From the NCBI GenBank assembly GCA_946402905.1, contig CAMIYC010000019.1:1-57021 (forward strand): DNA of 57,021 bases, read 5' to 3'. Below the pieces are notes generated by a model that saw only the letters and a list, made by a program, of their open reading frames with translations, was not told where the DNA came from and ran no database searches. Made by a program: the position numbers and the translations under genes. Source of the stretch: an uncultured Prevotellaceae bacterium. GTDB taxonomy: Bacteria > Bacteroidota > Bacteroidia > Bacteroidales > Bacteroidaceae. Of this stretch, positions 37,914 to 45,222 are shown piece after piece (position 1 is the first letter of the stretch; each line of letters opens with the position of its first letter).

Positions 37914-39608
37914 TTACCACGTAAATCTGATGCCTATGGGCAAGGAGATCGTAAACGGATGCTCTGAGCGGTATGTTTCAATTTGTGTACCCGTCGGAAT
38001 GTAGTATTGCAGGCTTGGTTCTGCGAACAGTCCGATGTTAGGAGTGAAATTGTATTGCAGGCCAAGACCCGTACCTACCGACCACTGCCATGGAGCGTGG
38101 ATGGTGGACTTGTCGGTAGTCTCCAACATGCCGTGCAGGTAGTAACTTGTGTTGAGCGGCGAGTAGAGAGGTATCTCCGTGGTAACGCCGAGACTTCCGT
38201 AGAGGCTCCACGCCTTTCTATTACATATATTATAGATGCCCTTCACGGGGATGCCGAGGTAGTGGATGGTCTGCTGTTCATTGATTGTATTACCGTTTGA
38301 ACCCATCTCAAAATCCGATTTCAGCCTGCTGTAACTCAGTCCGGTCTCTAATCCGAAACGATTGTTCAGCTGATATTTCAACGCAAACGAGAAGTTGACG
38401 GGCATGTAGTGATGGCCCTTACGGACGATCTTGTCTGTACCTGTACCTTGTGCATCTCCGGCATTATTCAGTGCAATGTTCATAATGACTCTCCGGCTAT
38501 GGCTGCTGCCGTCATCTGGCATCTCAGACAAGAAGGCCGCATAGTCGCTCCAGTTCTCAAAGGTGACAGGCGATGGGGGCTCATCCGTCGGGGCAATCAT
38601 CGGTGTTTCTGTGAAGCCATAAGGACGATTATAATTCTGTTCGCCAAAACCTCCAACGTATGCAAGATCCACCGACCATTTTTTCAGACGATGGATGCCG
38701 ATGGTTGGCTTTTGAGGGAACAGGTCTGCATTGTCGAAATGTGGTATCTCTTCCCAGCATATATTCTTGGTCGTGTCCGTCATAATGGTATCAGTTACCA
38801 TCTGCTCTTGGGCTATTATATTAAGCAACGTATCAGACGTGACAGAATCCACAGCTTGTGCAATGACCGATTGCAAGGTGTCTGTTGCAATGAAAGTGGT
38901 ACGATATACTGGCAAGTGATCAATCACTGGTTCCTGCGGCTGTTCCATCTGAGATTCTTTCTGCGATTCTTTCCTTGTATCCTTATGTTTGGCCACAACA
39001 GTTTTTTTATCTTTGATGGAAGTTTCCCCTTTCCTGAATAGGTAGAACGTAATGGGAACAAGTAGCAACAGAAGCGCGGCCACCCAATATTGCTGCATCA
39101 TCTTGCGCAACATTTTCTTCGCCCGTGCCAGTTGTGAAGAAGATGAATGTGGCTCAATGCCCAGCATATCGGCAACCTCCTTATGCGACAAGCCTTCGAA
39201 CACAGAGAGTCGGAATACCCGACCGTAGCCCTCTGGCAGACGGTCAACGAGCTGCATTACATCCTCCAACGGAACACCTCTCACTTCGCTCTCAACTTCA
39301 GGCGCCTGCAATTGCTCTGCATCCTCAAGTTGCACAAAGGTCATCTTTGCCAGATGGTCTTTATATTTCGACGCGACATTTCTCGTTATCGACATCATCC
39401 ATGCCTCTGCTTTCCTATCATCGCGCAATTTGTCAAAAGAGGTGAAGATTATCACGAAGGAGTCATGCAACACATCGCTGATGGTTTGTTCGTCACTGAC
39501 ATACCGACGGCATACGCCCCTCATCCGTTGGGCGTATGCCTTGTACAGTTCTCCGAGGGCATCCGCATCCCCCTGTCTGCACCGTTCTATCAGCCGCGTA
39601 ACTTCCAT
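37914..39608 (-). CDS. ECF sigma factor fused to a membrane helix and a C-terminal outer-membrane-type beta-barrel
   Basis: The protein has about 564 residues. Sigma-2 covers about 10-85 (L-I-E-R-C-R-Q-G-D, V-L-H-D-S-F-V-I-I-F) and sigma-4 about 115-172 (L-P-E-G-Y-G-R-V-F-R-L-S-V-F-E-G-L-S-H-K-E-V-A-D-M-L-G). A hydrophobic helix lies at about 176-191 (A-A-L-L-L-L-L-V-P-I-T-F-Y-L-F), then a charged, low-complexity periplasmic linker to about 300. The C-terminal 260 residues show repeated amphipathic strands ending in an aromatic residue (R-F-T-W), like porin-family barrels (G-L-E-T-G-L-S-Y, S-L-Y-G-S-L-G-V). ECF factors are normally soluble with a separate anti-sigma. The start at 39608 (MEVTRLIERC) is taken over 39617 because a motif copy ends just before it. 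The control mechanism is unknown. Confidence 0.8.
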   Translation of the reverse strand: MEVTRLIERCRQGDADALGELYKAYAQRMRGVCRRYVSDEQTISDVLHDSFVIIFTSFDKLRDDRKAEAWMMSITRNVASKYKDHLAKMTFVQLEDAEQLQAPEVESEVRGVPLEDVMQLVDRLPEGYGRVFRLSVFEGLSHKEVADMLGIEPHSSSSQLARAKKMLRKMMQQYWVAALLLLLVPITFYLFRKGETSIKDKKTVVAKHKDTRKESQKESQMEQPQEPVIDHLPVYRTTFIATDTLQSVIAQAVDSVTSDTLLNIIAQEQMVTDTIMTDTTKNICWEEIPHFDNADLFPQKPTIGIHRLKKWSVDLAYVGGFGEQNYNRPYGFTETPMIAPTDEPPSPVTFENWSDYAAFLSEMPDDGSSHSRRVIMNIALNNAGDAQGTGTDKIVRKGHHYMPVNFSFALKYQLNNRFGLETGLSYSRLKSDFEMGSNGNTINEQQTIHYLGIPVKGIYNICNRKAWSLYGSLGVTTEIPLYSPLNTSYYLHGMLETTDKSTIHAPWQWSVGTGLGLQYNFTPNIGLFAEPSLQYYIPTGTQIETYRSEHPFTISLPIGIRFTW

Positions 39609-39621
39609 CGAAAACATGATG

Positions 39622-39662
39622 TCTCTATTTATTATGTCCGATAATCATGTAAAAGACTGCAC
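39622..39662 (-). promoter_or_regulatory. Sigma-regulon motif copy 3, upstream of the sigma-barrel fusion
   Basis: Minus strand: GTGCAGTC (39655-39662), 15 bases, GGAC (39636-39639), ATAATAAA, TAGAGA (39622-39627). It ends about 13 bases before the start codon, so the sigma gene probably drives its own expression with a very short leader. Confidence 0.75.
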
Positions 39663-39709
39663 GAGTTCAATTATTTTTTTCACAAACTAAGCTACATGAC
39701 AATAATATA

Positions 39710-40369
39710 TCATATAAATAAAACTTCAGTTAATAAATTGTGGTTTGACTTTTTTGTCACACGAAAGCCTTCATCGGCGATGGCGAGCAGCTCATTGTCG
39801 CCACGGCTGTCGCCGTAGGCATAGAGTTTGTACGTGTGCCGGTGAGGGTAGACCTCGAGCAGGCGTGCTACTTTTTCTGATCCGTAACAATTGGGCGACA
39901 GGAAGCGGCCTGTCAAGACCCCGTCGGCCGTCTGCTCTATGCGTGTGGCAATCAGTGATCTGATGCCCAGCCGCTCGCAGACCGGACGCACCCACTCGTC
40001 GATACTGGCCGTGACCACGCATACGGTGTGTCCTGCAGCCTGATGCTGCCTCAGAATGCCAACGACCGGGTCGTGAAGCATTGTCATGGCGATGTCGGCA
40101 AAGTCGCGCCCCCACTGCGCGAATTGCTGGTGCGGCGTGCCTTTATAAAAATGGGCGAAGACTTTCTGCTTCGCTTTCCAGTTGGGGTAGAGCCCCATTC
40201 TCATCATCAGCAGCCAGTGTGCATGGCGCAAAAGCCCCAAGAACCTCCGCTGCCGCCCATGGGTGAAACGAATGAACGCTAACAGCGTGTCTGCCGTGGT
40301 CAAAGTGCCGTCGAAGTCGAACACTGCCAATATCCTCTCCCCGTCTTGCTGTAGGCCGGCTTTATTCAT
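39710..40369 (-). CDS. HAD superfamily phosphatase
   Basis: The protein has 219 residues. HAD motif I is F-D-F-D-G-T-L-T (catalytic Asp 18 and 20). Motif II is V-V-T-A-S-I-D-E-W, and motif III/IV include K-L-Y-A-Y-G-D-S-R-G-D-N-E-L-L. The cap and the pattern H-x-x-W match subfamily IB, which includes phosphoserine- and prenol-linked sugar phosphatases. It is the last gene of the UbiA operon and starts 13 bases after that gene's stop (start at 40369, M-N-K-A-G-L). Removing the 5-phosphate from a polyprenyl-phosphoryl-pentose phosphate is a plausible role because such a phosphatase is needed after DPPR synthase, but it is not proven. Confidence 0.8.
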   Translation of the reverse strand: MNKAGLQQDGERILAVFDFDGTLTTADTLLAFIRFTHGRQRRFLGLLRHAHWLLMMRMGLYPNWKAKQKVFAHFYKGTPHQQFAQWGRDFADIAMTMLHDPVVGILRQHQAAGHTVCVVTASIDEWVRPVCERLGIRSLIATRIEQTADGVLTGRFLSPNCYGSEKVARLLEVYPHRHTYKLYAYGDSRGDNELLAIADEGFRVTKKSNHNLLTEVLFI

Positions 40370-40382
40370 GAGCTGTTGTCGC

Positions 40383-41267
40383 TTACAGGTAAAGAATGAC
40401 GGCAAACGTCGTAACCCAGCCGACGATACAGGCCTGAATGAAGGAATCGTGCATGAGAATCCTTGTGGGGCTGCCGCTTTTCAGGTCGACGAAAGTGAGT
40501 TGCATATAGCGCAGGATGCCTGCCAATACAAAAAATGAAGTGGCATAGAGATAGGGGCTGCCCATGTGAGCTACGACATCGTCGGACACGGTATAGAGGA
40601 TGTAGCACATGATGGTGACGCTGCCCAGGATGCTGATAGACTGATTGAGAAATACCATGTTGTAACGTTCCAAGCCTTTCCGTGTCCTTATGCCAGATTG
40701 CTCATAGACCGCCACGTCGTCGCGGCGCTTGGCCACCGCCAGAAAGAGCGCCAGCAAAAACGTGGTGAGTATGATCCAGTGAGACAAGATGATGCCGGTG
40801 CTCAATCCACCGCCCACGATGCGCAACACAAAACCTATGGCAATGATAAAGACGTCGATAATGGGAATCTGCTTCAACTTCACGCTATAAGCCACGTTGA
40901 TAGCGATATAGAACAATAGCGTGCCGATGATTGCCATCCGGTTGCAGCCGAATCTGCCCAGTGCCACCACGGCAAAGGCTGCCACCCACGTGCCGCCCAT
41001 GATGGCGTAGGCCATCCGGGTGCTGACGGCACCGCTGGCCACCGGCCGCATGCGCTTGATGGGGTGCAGCCTGTCGGCCCTGGCATCGTGAATGTCGTTG
41101 AAGCAATAGACACCGCTGGCGGCAAGACAAAAGGCGAGGAAAACCAACAGACAAGGACAAACATAGCCCCAGTCGGTGGCATGACGGTCGAAGAACAAGG
41201 GTGTAAAGACAAATGTGTTCTTCAGCCATTGGCAGGGGCGCATCAGTTGGATGATATGTCTATTCAT
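40383..41267 (-). CDS. UbiA-type prenyltransferase, decaprenyl-phosphate phosphoribosyltransferase-like
   Basis: The protein has 294 residues and about eight membrane helices. The first motif R-P-C-Q-W-L-K-N-T-F-V-F-T-P-L-F-F and the metal-binding N-D-I-H-D-A-R-A-D with P-I-K-R-M-R-P-V are the pattern of DPPR synthases (Rv3806c type), which attach phosphoribose to a polyprenyl phosphate. The product usually becomes a donor of D-arabinose or ribose for cell-envelope glycans. Coupling with a glycosyltransferase and a HAD phosphatase in the same operon supports that pathway here. The last 8 bases of the glycosyltransferase gene overlap its start. Confidence 0.85.
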   Translation of the reverse strand: MNRHIIQLMRPCQWLKNTFVFTPLFFDRHATDWGYVCPCLLVFLAFCLAASGVYCFNDIHDARADRLHPIKRMRPVASGAVSTRMAYAIMGGTWVAAFAVVALGRFGCNRMAIIGTLLFYIAINVAYSVKLKQIPIIDVFIIAIGFVLRIVGGGLSTGIILSHWIILTTFLLALFLAVAKRRDDVAVYEQSGIRTRKGLERYNMVFLNQSISILGSVTIMCYILYTVSDDVVAHMGSPYLYATSFFVLAGILRYMQLTFVDLKSGSPTRILMHDSFIQACIVGWVTTFAVILYL

Positions 41268-42756
41268 GTCTTTTCTGTACTCGGTAGAGGGTTAATGACG
41301 GATGCTTGCAGTGATCGATAGCTGTGAGTACGACTGTCGTGTCCGTCTTCAAATTGTTGACGTAAGCGGTGATCGGCAGGTCAAATGAACCGCCGTCTGG
41401 CGCCTCGATGACGTAGTCTACATGACCAATGAATTCCGTCGGGAAAATCCCTGCAAAATAGCACGTGTCGCAAATGCCCTTCATTTCGTAGAACGTCGAA
41501 AAGGGACAGACCACGGCATCAGACGGCTTGAAATGCTGCCGCTGTACGAATGAGCGCAGGCTGGCATAGTTCCAATCAGTGTCGGGCATCATCGACCTGA
41601 TGCCGGAAATGGTCATGATTGCTGCCAACACTCCGAATGCGGCACACCACCTCTGTCGACGGGCCGTAATGGACAGAATGGCCACCAGCAGGGGTAGAAA
41701 GGCCATCCAACGGTAATAGATGGCGAAACGTCCGGCCAGGCTCATCAGGAAAGGTATGCAGAGGGCAAACAACAGCAAAAGAAATCCCATGTCGCTTAGA
41801 AGTAAGCGCAGATGATTCCTAAAAGAGGATATATAGGCTACCAGTGCCACAACGGCCAGGATCAGGAAACTGCGGTATTCTGCGATAGAAGCGAACCGCT
41901 GGAGGAAGCTTGTCTCAGATTTCAGCTCAAGCAGCTTCTCCGTATAGGGAGCCGACTGGAAACCAAACGTCTCTCCCGCCCATGGAAGGACGGCCAAGGC
42001 AAGTTGCGACAGAGTGGCTGAATACTGGACGATACTACTGGCAAAAGCCATCAACCGACCATGCGCGTACATAAAGAGTGCCACGAAAAACACTCCCAGC
42101 AGACAACCCGACAGCAGGGGTGTGAGCAGACGGACGGCCTCCTTGCGCCGTTCTCTCACCACGATGCAGAAAAACAGCCAGAGCATCAACAGATAGACCG
42201 CAGCCTGAAGGCCTGCACACGACAGCAGGGCAGAGGCGATGACGACGGCTATGCAAGTGGCCGACGACTTTGACTGCCGATGCCTGTCGATAGCATGAAT
42301 AGCGAAGACTACAAGCAGGGCGCATAACATATCGGGCCGCCCGTTGCGATACATCCATGCCATCTCACTGGTTCCCCACAAAAGCACAGTGAAAAGGGCT
42401 GCTGTCCAGGGCGTCAGCCGCAGCCCATGCCCCCTCATAAGTCGCAGGCAGGCACCTCCTAATGCAAAAGTAATGAGGAGGTTCAGGCTTCTGACAACCA
42501 CCAGGCTGCCTCCAAAGAGCCATATCCAGGCTGCGGCGAGCATCTGGTAGAGTGGGGGGTAAGTGGAAAAAGGATATTGCCCGGCTACACGATACCATGC
42601 CCTGGTTTCCCAAGTACCATGTACCGCTGCATTGTAAGAGGTGTCGAGCATCATCACTTCGTCTATCCACGGAGCCAGGTGGTGCATCGTGAAAAGGTTG
42701 ACGGCGATGAACGCCAAGGACAACAGTATGTAAGTGTAGCTTCCGACACGTCTCAT
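41260..42756 (-). CDS. Membrane glycosyltransferase, ArnT/PMT-like (GT-C fold)
   Basis: The protein has about 498 residues with at least ten hydrophobic helices. An acidic W-I-D-E-V motif sits in the first extracytoplasmic loop (about residue 30), where GT-C enzymes keep their catalytic Asp. The rest resembles the dolichyl/undecaprenyl-phosphate-sugar transferases (GT39/GT83). It would transfer a sugar from a polyprenyl-linked donor to an envelope glycan or protein. The donor may be the product of the UbiA-type enzyme encoded next. The start at 42756 overlaps the stop of the previous gene (ATGA). The acceptor is unknown. Confidence 0.8.
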   Translation of the reverse strand: MRRVGSYTYILLSLAFIAVNLFTMHHLAPWIDEVMMLDTSYNAAVHGTWETRAWYRVAGQYPFSTYPPLYQMLAAAWIWLFGGSLVVVRSLNLLITFALGGACLRLMRGHGLRLTPWTAALFTVLLWGTSEMAWMYRNGRPDMLCALLVVFAIHAIDRHRQSKSSATCIAVVIASALLSCAGLQAAVYLLMLWLFFCIVVRERRKEAVRLLTPLLSGCLLGVFFVALFMYAHGRLMAFASSIVQYSATLSQLALAVLPWAGETFGFQSAPYTEKLLELKSETSFLQRFASIAEYRSFLILAVVALVAYISSFRNHLRLLLSDMGFLLLLFALCIPFLMSLAGRFAIYYRWMAFLPLLVAILSITARRQRWCAAFGVLAAIMTISGIRSMMPDTDWNYASLRSFVQRQHFKPSDAVVCPFSTFYEMKGICDTCYFAGIFPTEFIGHVDYVIEAPDGGSFDLPITAYVNNLKTDTTVVLTAIDHCKHPSLTLYRVQKRHE

Positions 42757-43502
42757 CTCACGTATTTCTTTCCGTTGATAATGTAGACGCCCTTCTGAGG
42801 AGAGCTGAAGCGTATCCCCTTCAGGTTGTAGCACTCACCCATTGGCTGTGATAATTTCCGGATGGCATCGATGCCATTGGGAGTCAGTTTCACCTCCCGC
42901 CCTGCCAGTTGGAGCACCGTATGGCTCACATTTCTTCGCTTGGGCTTACTGCTTGTACCCTCGGCTCCTTCAAACATCGCTAAAGCGTCGTATAAGTAAG
43001 CCATCGGTCCGTCAAGACATCCTATTTTGAACAAGACGTTGTTCCAGCAGGGCAGGATGTCGCCTTCGGCTATCACATCATGGTAGTAGGTAAGGCCTTC
43101 TGCCGTGATGGTGTCGGTCTGCAATATGACGTGGGGGATGGTGTCGTTATATGAGCTGTCTATCGAGGAATAATGGAAGTAACTGCCAGGCTCGAAAGAA
43201 CTGAAATCATAGAGCAACAACTCGTCGGAGATACTGTCATTGCATAGTCGGGCATAGACCAGGGTGTCGCCTCTCTCGGAGCGGACGTACCCGATGATGT
43301 GGTCATCCGTCAGGTCGTAGAGATTGAGATAGTCCACATCGTCCAGTACGGTGTGTCCTTTCAGTTCAAAGCTGATAGTGACCGTCTTTTCATTAGTCAG
43401 GTATTCTATATCCCACCGTGTGCCTTCGCACCACACATCCTGGGCGTGAAGGCTCATCGACGTCAAGAGAGATGACAATAACAATAAGAAGTATCTTTTC
43501 AT
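42753..43502 (-). CDS. Secreted protein of unknown function with C-terminal sorting-like motif
   Basis: The protein has 249 residues with a signal peptide (ends L-H-A-Q). The body contains no recognised domain. The last 25 residues (Y-N-L-K-G-I-R-F-S-S then G-V-Y-I-I-N-G-K-K-Y) resemble the short C-terminal segment seen on many secreted Prevotella and Bacteroides proteins, including the 54.5-kb gene in this window. It overlaps both neighbours by 4 bases, so it is firmly in the regulator-glycosyltransferase operon, and might be a substrate or partner of that pathway. Confidence 0.7.
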   Translation of the reverse strand: MKRYFLLLLSSLLTSMSLHAQDVWCEGTRWDIEYLTNEKTVTISFELKGHTVLDDVDYLNLYDLTDDHIIGYVRSERGDTLVYARLCNDSISDELLLYDFSSFEPGSYFHYSSIDSSYNDTIPHVILQTDTITAEGLTYYHDVIAEGDILPCWNNVLFKIGCLDGPMAYLYDALAMFEGAEGTSSKPKRRNVSHTVLQLAGREVKLTPNGIDAIRKLSQPMGECYNLKGIRFSSPQKGVYIINGKKYVR

Positions 43503-44923
43503 AAGCTATATTTTGACAGATAGGTTTCCAGGGTCTCGTTCATCACGTTTTCTTCCAGTTTGCGCTTCATGCGCTGCTTCCTGACAGCCACAGAAGAGGG
43601 GGATATTCCATAGATGTTGGCTATCACAGGGTTGGGCACCTTCATGACAACCAGACAGCAGAAGCGCACGTCTTCATCGCTCAGAGAAGAATGGTTTTTG
43701 CGCAGGCGGTGGGTGAATCGTGGAAGCACCAGATTGGTGTTCTCTTCTATCAGCTGCCACGACTTCTCGTTCAGGTCGATGTGACCCGTGTGGGTTCGTT
43801 TGGCATTGAGTATGGGCAGGAGGATGGCATAGAGGTGTTCGTAATACCGTCTTTGCAAATCCTCGTTTAGCGCTCTGACCTCAGCCTCGCTGCTCTGGGC
43901 ATCTTCGGCCAGGCGAAGGGCTTCCAATTCGGCCTGATGGGCGGCAACGGCCTTGCGTCGAAACACCACGATGGCGACCGTGGCACCCGACAGGGCGATG
44001 GCGCAGAGGGCCAGCAGGCTCCACGTCCGTGCCCTTGCCTGTGCACGGAGGGTTTGTTGGCGTGCGGCGGCCAGTTTCATCTGCTCTTCATGTTGCAGCT
44101 GGTGGATGCTGGTCATTGCCTCTGATGCCTCGCGCCGGGCGACGGAGTCGTTGAGCACGAGGAGCAGTTTGGCGTCTTTGAGGGCTTCAAGAGTCCGTCC
44201 CTGTCGTTCGTGGATGGCCTGTAGGAGGCTCAGCTCTTCGATTCTCGCATACAGTCTGTCTGTCTGGGCGTATTCGTTGATTTTCTTTTCTGCTTCCTCG
44301 TGGCGTCCGGTGTTGTCGAGCATATAAACCTCGGAGAGATGATAGATTTCCTCTTGTCTGATGGGCGGATAGATGGCTTGTGCCCGATGGAGGGATGATG
44401 CCACGGAGTCGGTTTCTTCGGTTTGCAAGAACACCTGACAGCGCATCAACTGACATCTGGCCCGAAGTCGGGTGGAGTCGGATGGAGCCTGCTCAAAAGC
44501 CTTGTCAAAATAGGCAATGGACTGGCTGTTGTCGTCCTGTGTATAGCGCGATACTCCCAGTGTGAAAAGGGTAAGGGCTGTCTTGCCAATGTCATTCATC
44601 GACTGGGCAGACTCCAACTGACGGAGCAGGTATTTCTCTTGCAGATGAAACAGATTCTTCTTCTCGTAGGCAGATGACAGTGCTTTGAAGAGTTGGTAGT
44701 TGACTTGTGGGTCGTCGCATCCCTTGGCATAGTCGGCGGCAGAGAGCATCAGGGCAAGTGCGCTGTCGGCGTCGTGTTGTTTGTATAGCATCTCACTGGT
44801 TTCGAGCAGACGGCCTGTCACCTCGGTGGAGTCTTTGCCGCCGTATGTCATCCGTAGGGTTGACTGTTCACAGGCGGTGAAGGCTGCAAGTAGCATGACC
44901 AGTATATAAGAAGGATGTCTCAT
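43499..44923 (-). CDS. Membrane-anchored TPR protein with C-terminal HTH (transcriptional regulator)
   Basis: The protein has 474 residues. A lipoprotein-like signal (ends A-F-T-A-C) is followed by tetratricopeptide-type repeats (about 30-260), a membrane helix (about 301-321), a coiled segment rich in alanine and glutamate, and a C-terminal helix-turn-helix at about 413-460 (L-S-D-E-D-V-R-F-C-C-L-V-V-M and I-Y-G-I-S-P-S-S-V-A-V-R-K-Q-R-M). This is the layout of Bacteroidota one-component membrane regulators. It opens a tightly overlapping operon of envelope genes and most likely senses a periplasmic signal and controls them. The start at 44923 is required because the promoter -7 (44942-44949) overlaps the upstream ATG. 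Confidence 0.78.
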   Translation of the reverse strand: MRHPSYILVMLLAAFTACEQSTLRMTYGGKDSTEVTGRLLETSEMLYKQHDADSALALMLSAADYAKGCDDPQVNYQLFKALSSAYEKKNLFHLQEKYLLRQLESAQSMNDIGKTALTLFTLGVSRYTQDDNSQSIAYFDKAFEQAPSDSTRLRARCQLMRCQVFLQTEETDSVASSLHRAQAIYPPIRQEEIYHLSEVYMLDNTGRHEEAEKKINEYAQTDRLYARIEELSLLQAIHERQGRTLEALKDAKLLLVLNDSVARREASEAMTSIHQLQHEEQMKLAAARQQTLRAQARARTWSLLALCAIALSGATVAIVVFRRKAVAAHQAELEALRLAEDAQSSEAEVRALNEDLQRRYYEHLYAILLPILNAKRTHTGHIDLNEKSWQLIEENTNLVLPRFTHRLRKNHSSLSDEDVRFCCLVVMKVPNPVIANIYGISPSSVAVRKQRMKRKLEENVMNETLETYLSKYSL

Positions 44924-44941
44924 ACGAACTTCATTTTTCTG

Positions 44942-44972
44942 CAAAGATAGTGTGAAACATCAGGAAAACCAA
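44942..44972 (-). promoter_or_regulatory. Promoter of the TPR/HTH operon
   Basis: TATCTTTG (44942-44949, minus strand) matches TAnnTTTG. TTGG (44969-44972) lies 19 bases upstream. The transcript start falls near 44935, a dozen bases before the chosen ATG. Confidence 0.6.
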
Positions 44973-45154
44973 TAGCCAGTGATGGTTTGTCTATCAAAAA
45001 AAACGTGTAGATAAAGTGGAAATGTTTGATAGTAAGTATATTATGGAAAGCAAGAATGTATATCAGAAACATCGGATCACATGATCTGAAAGCCAGAAAA
45101 AAGCTGAGAAATGATGATTTCAAACTGTAGTCAATGTCAGATTTTCAATCATAC

Positions 45155-45192
45155 AAAAAATAGAGGTGTGTCAAAAGACACACCTCTATTTT
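45155..45192 (-). terminator. Strong intrinsic terminator after susD
   Basis: AAAATAGAGGTGTGTC (45157-45172) is perfectly complementary to 45177-45192 with a 4-base loop, giving a 16-bp stem. On the minus strand the stem runs into a U-tract (45155-45160). It closes the SusCD transcript and separates it from the TPR/HTH operon. Confidence 0.9.
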
Positions 45193-45222
45193 GATATAAT
45201 CGACGATTGGTCACCATCTCTC

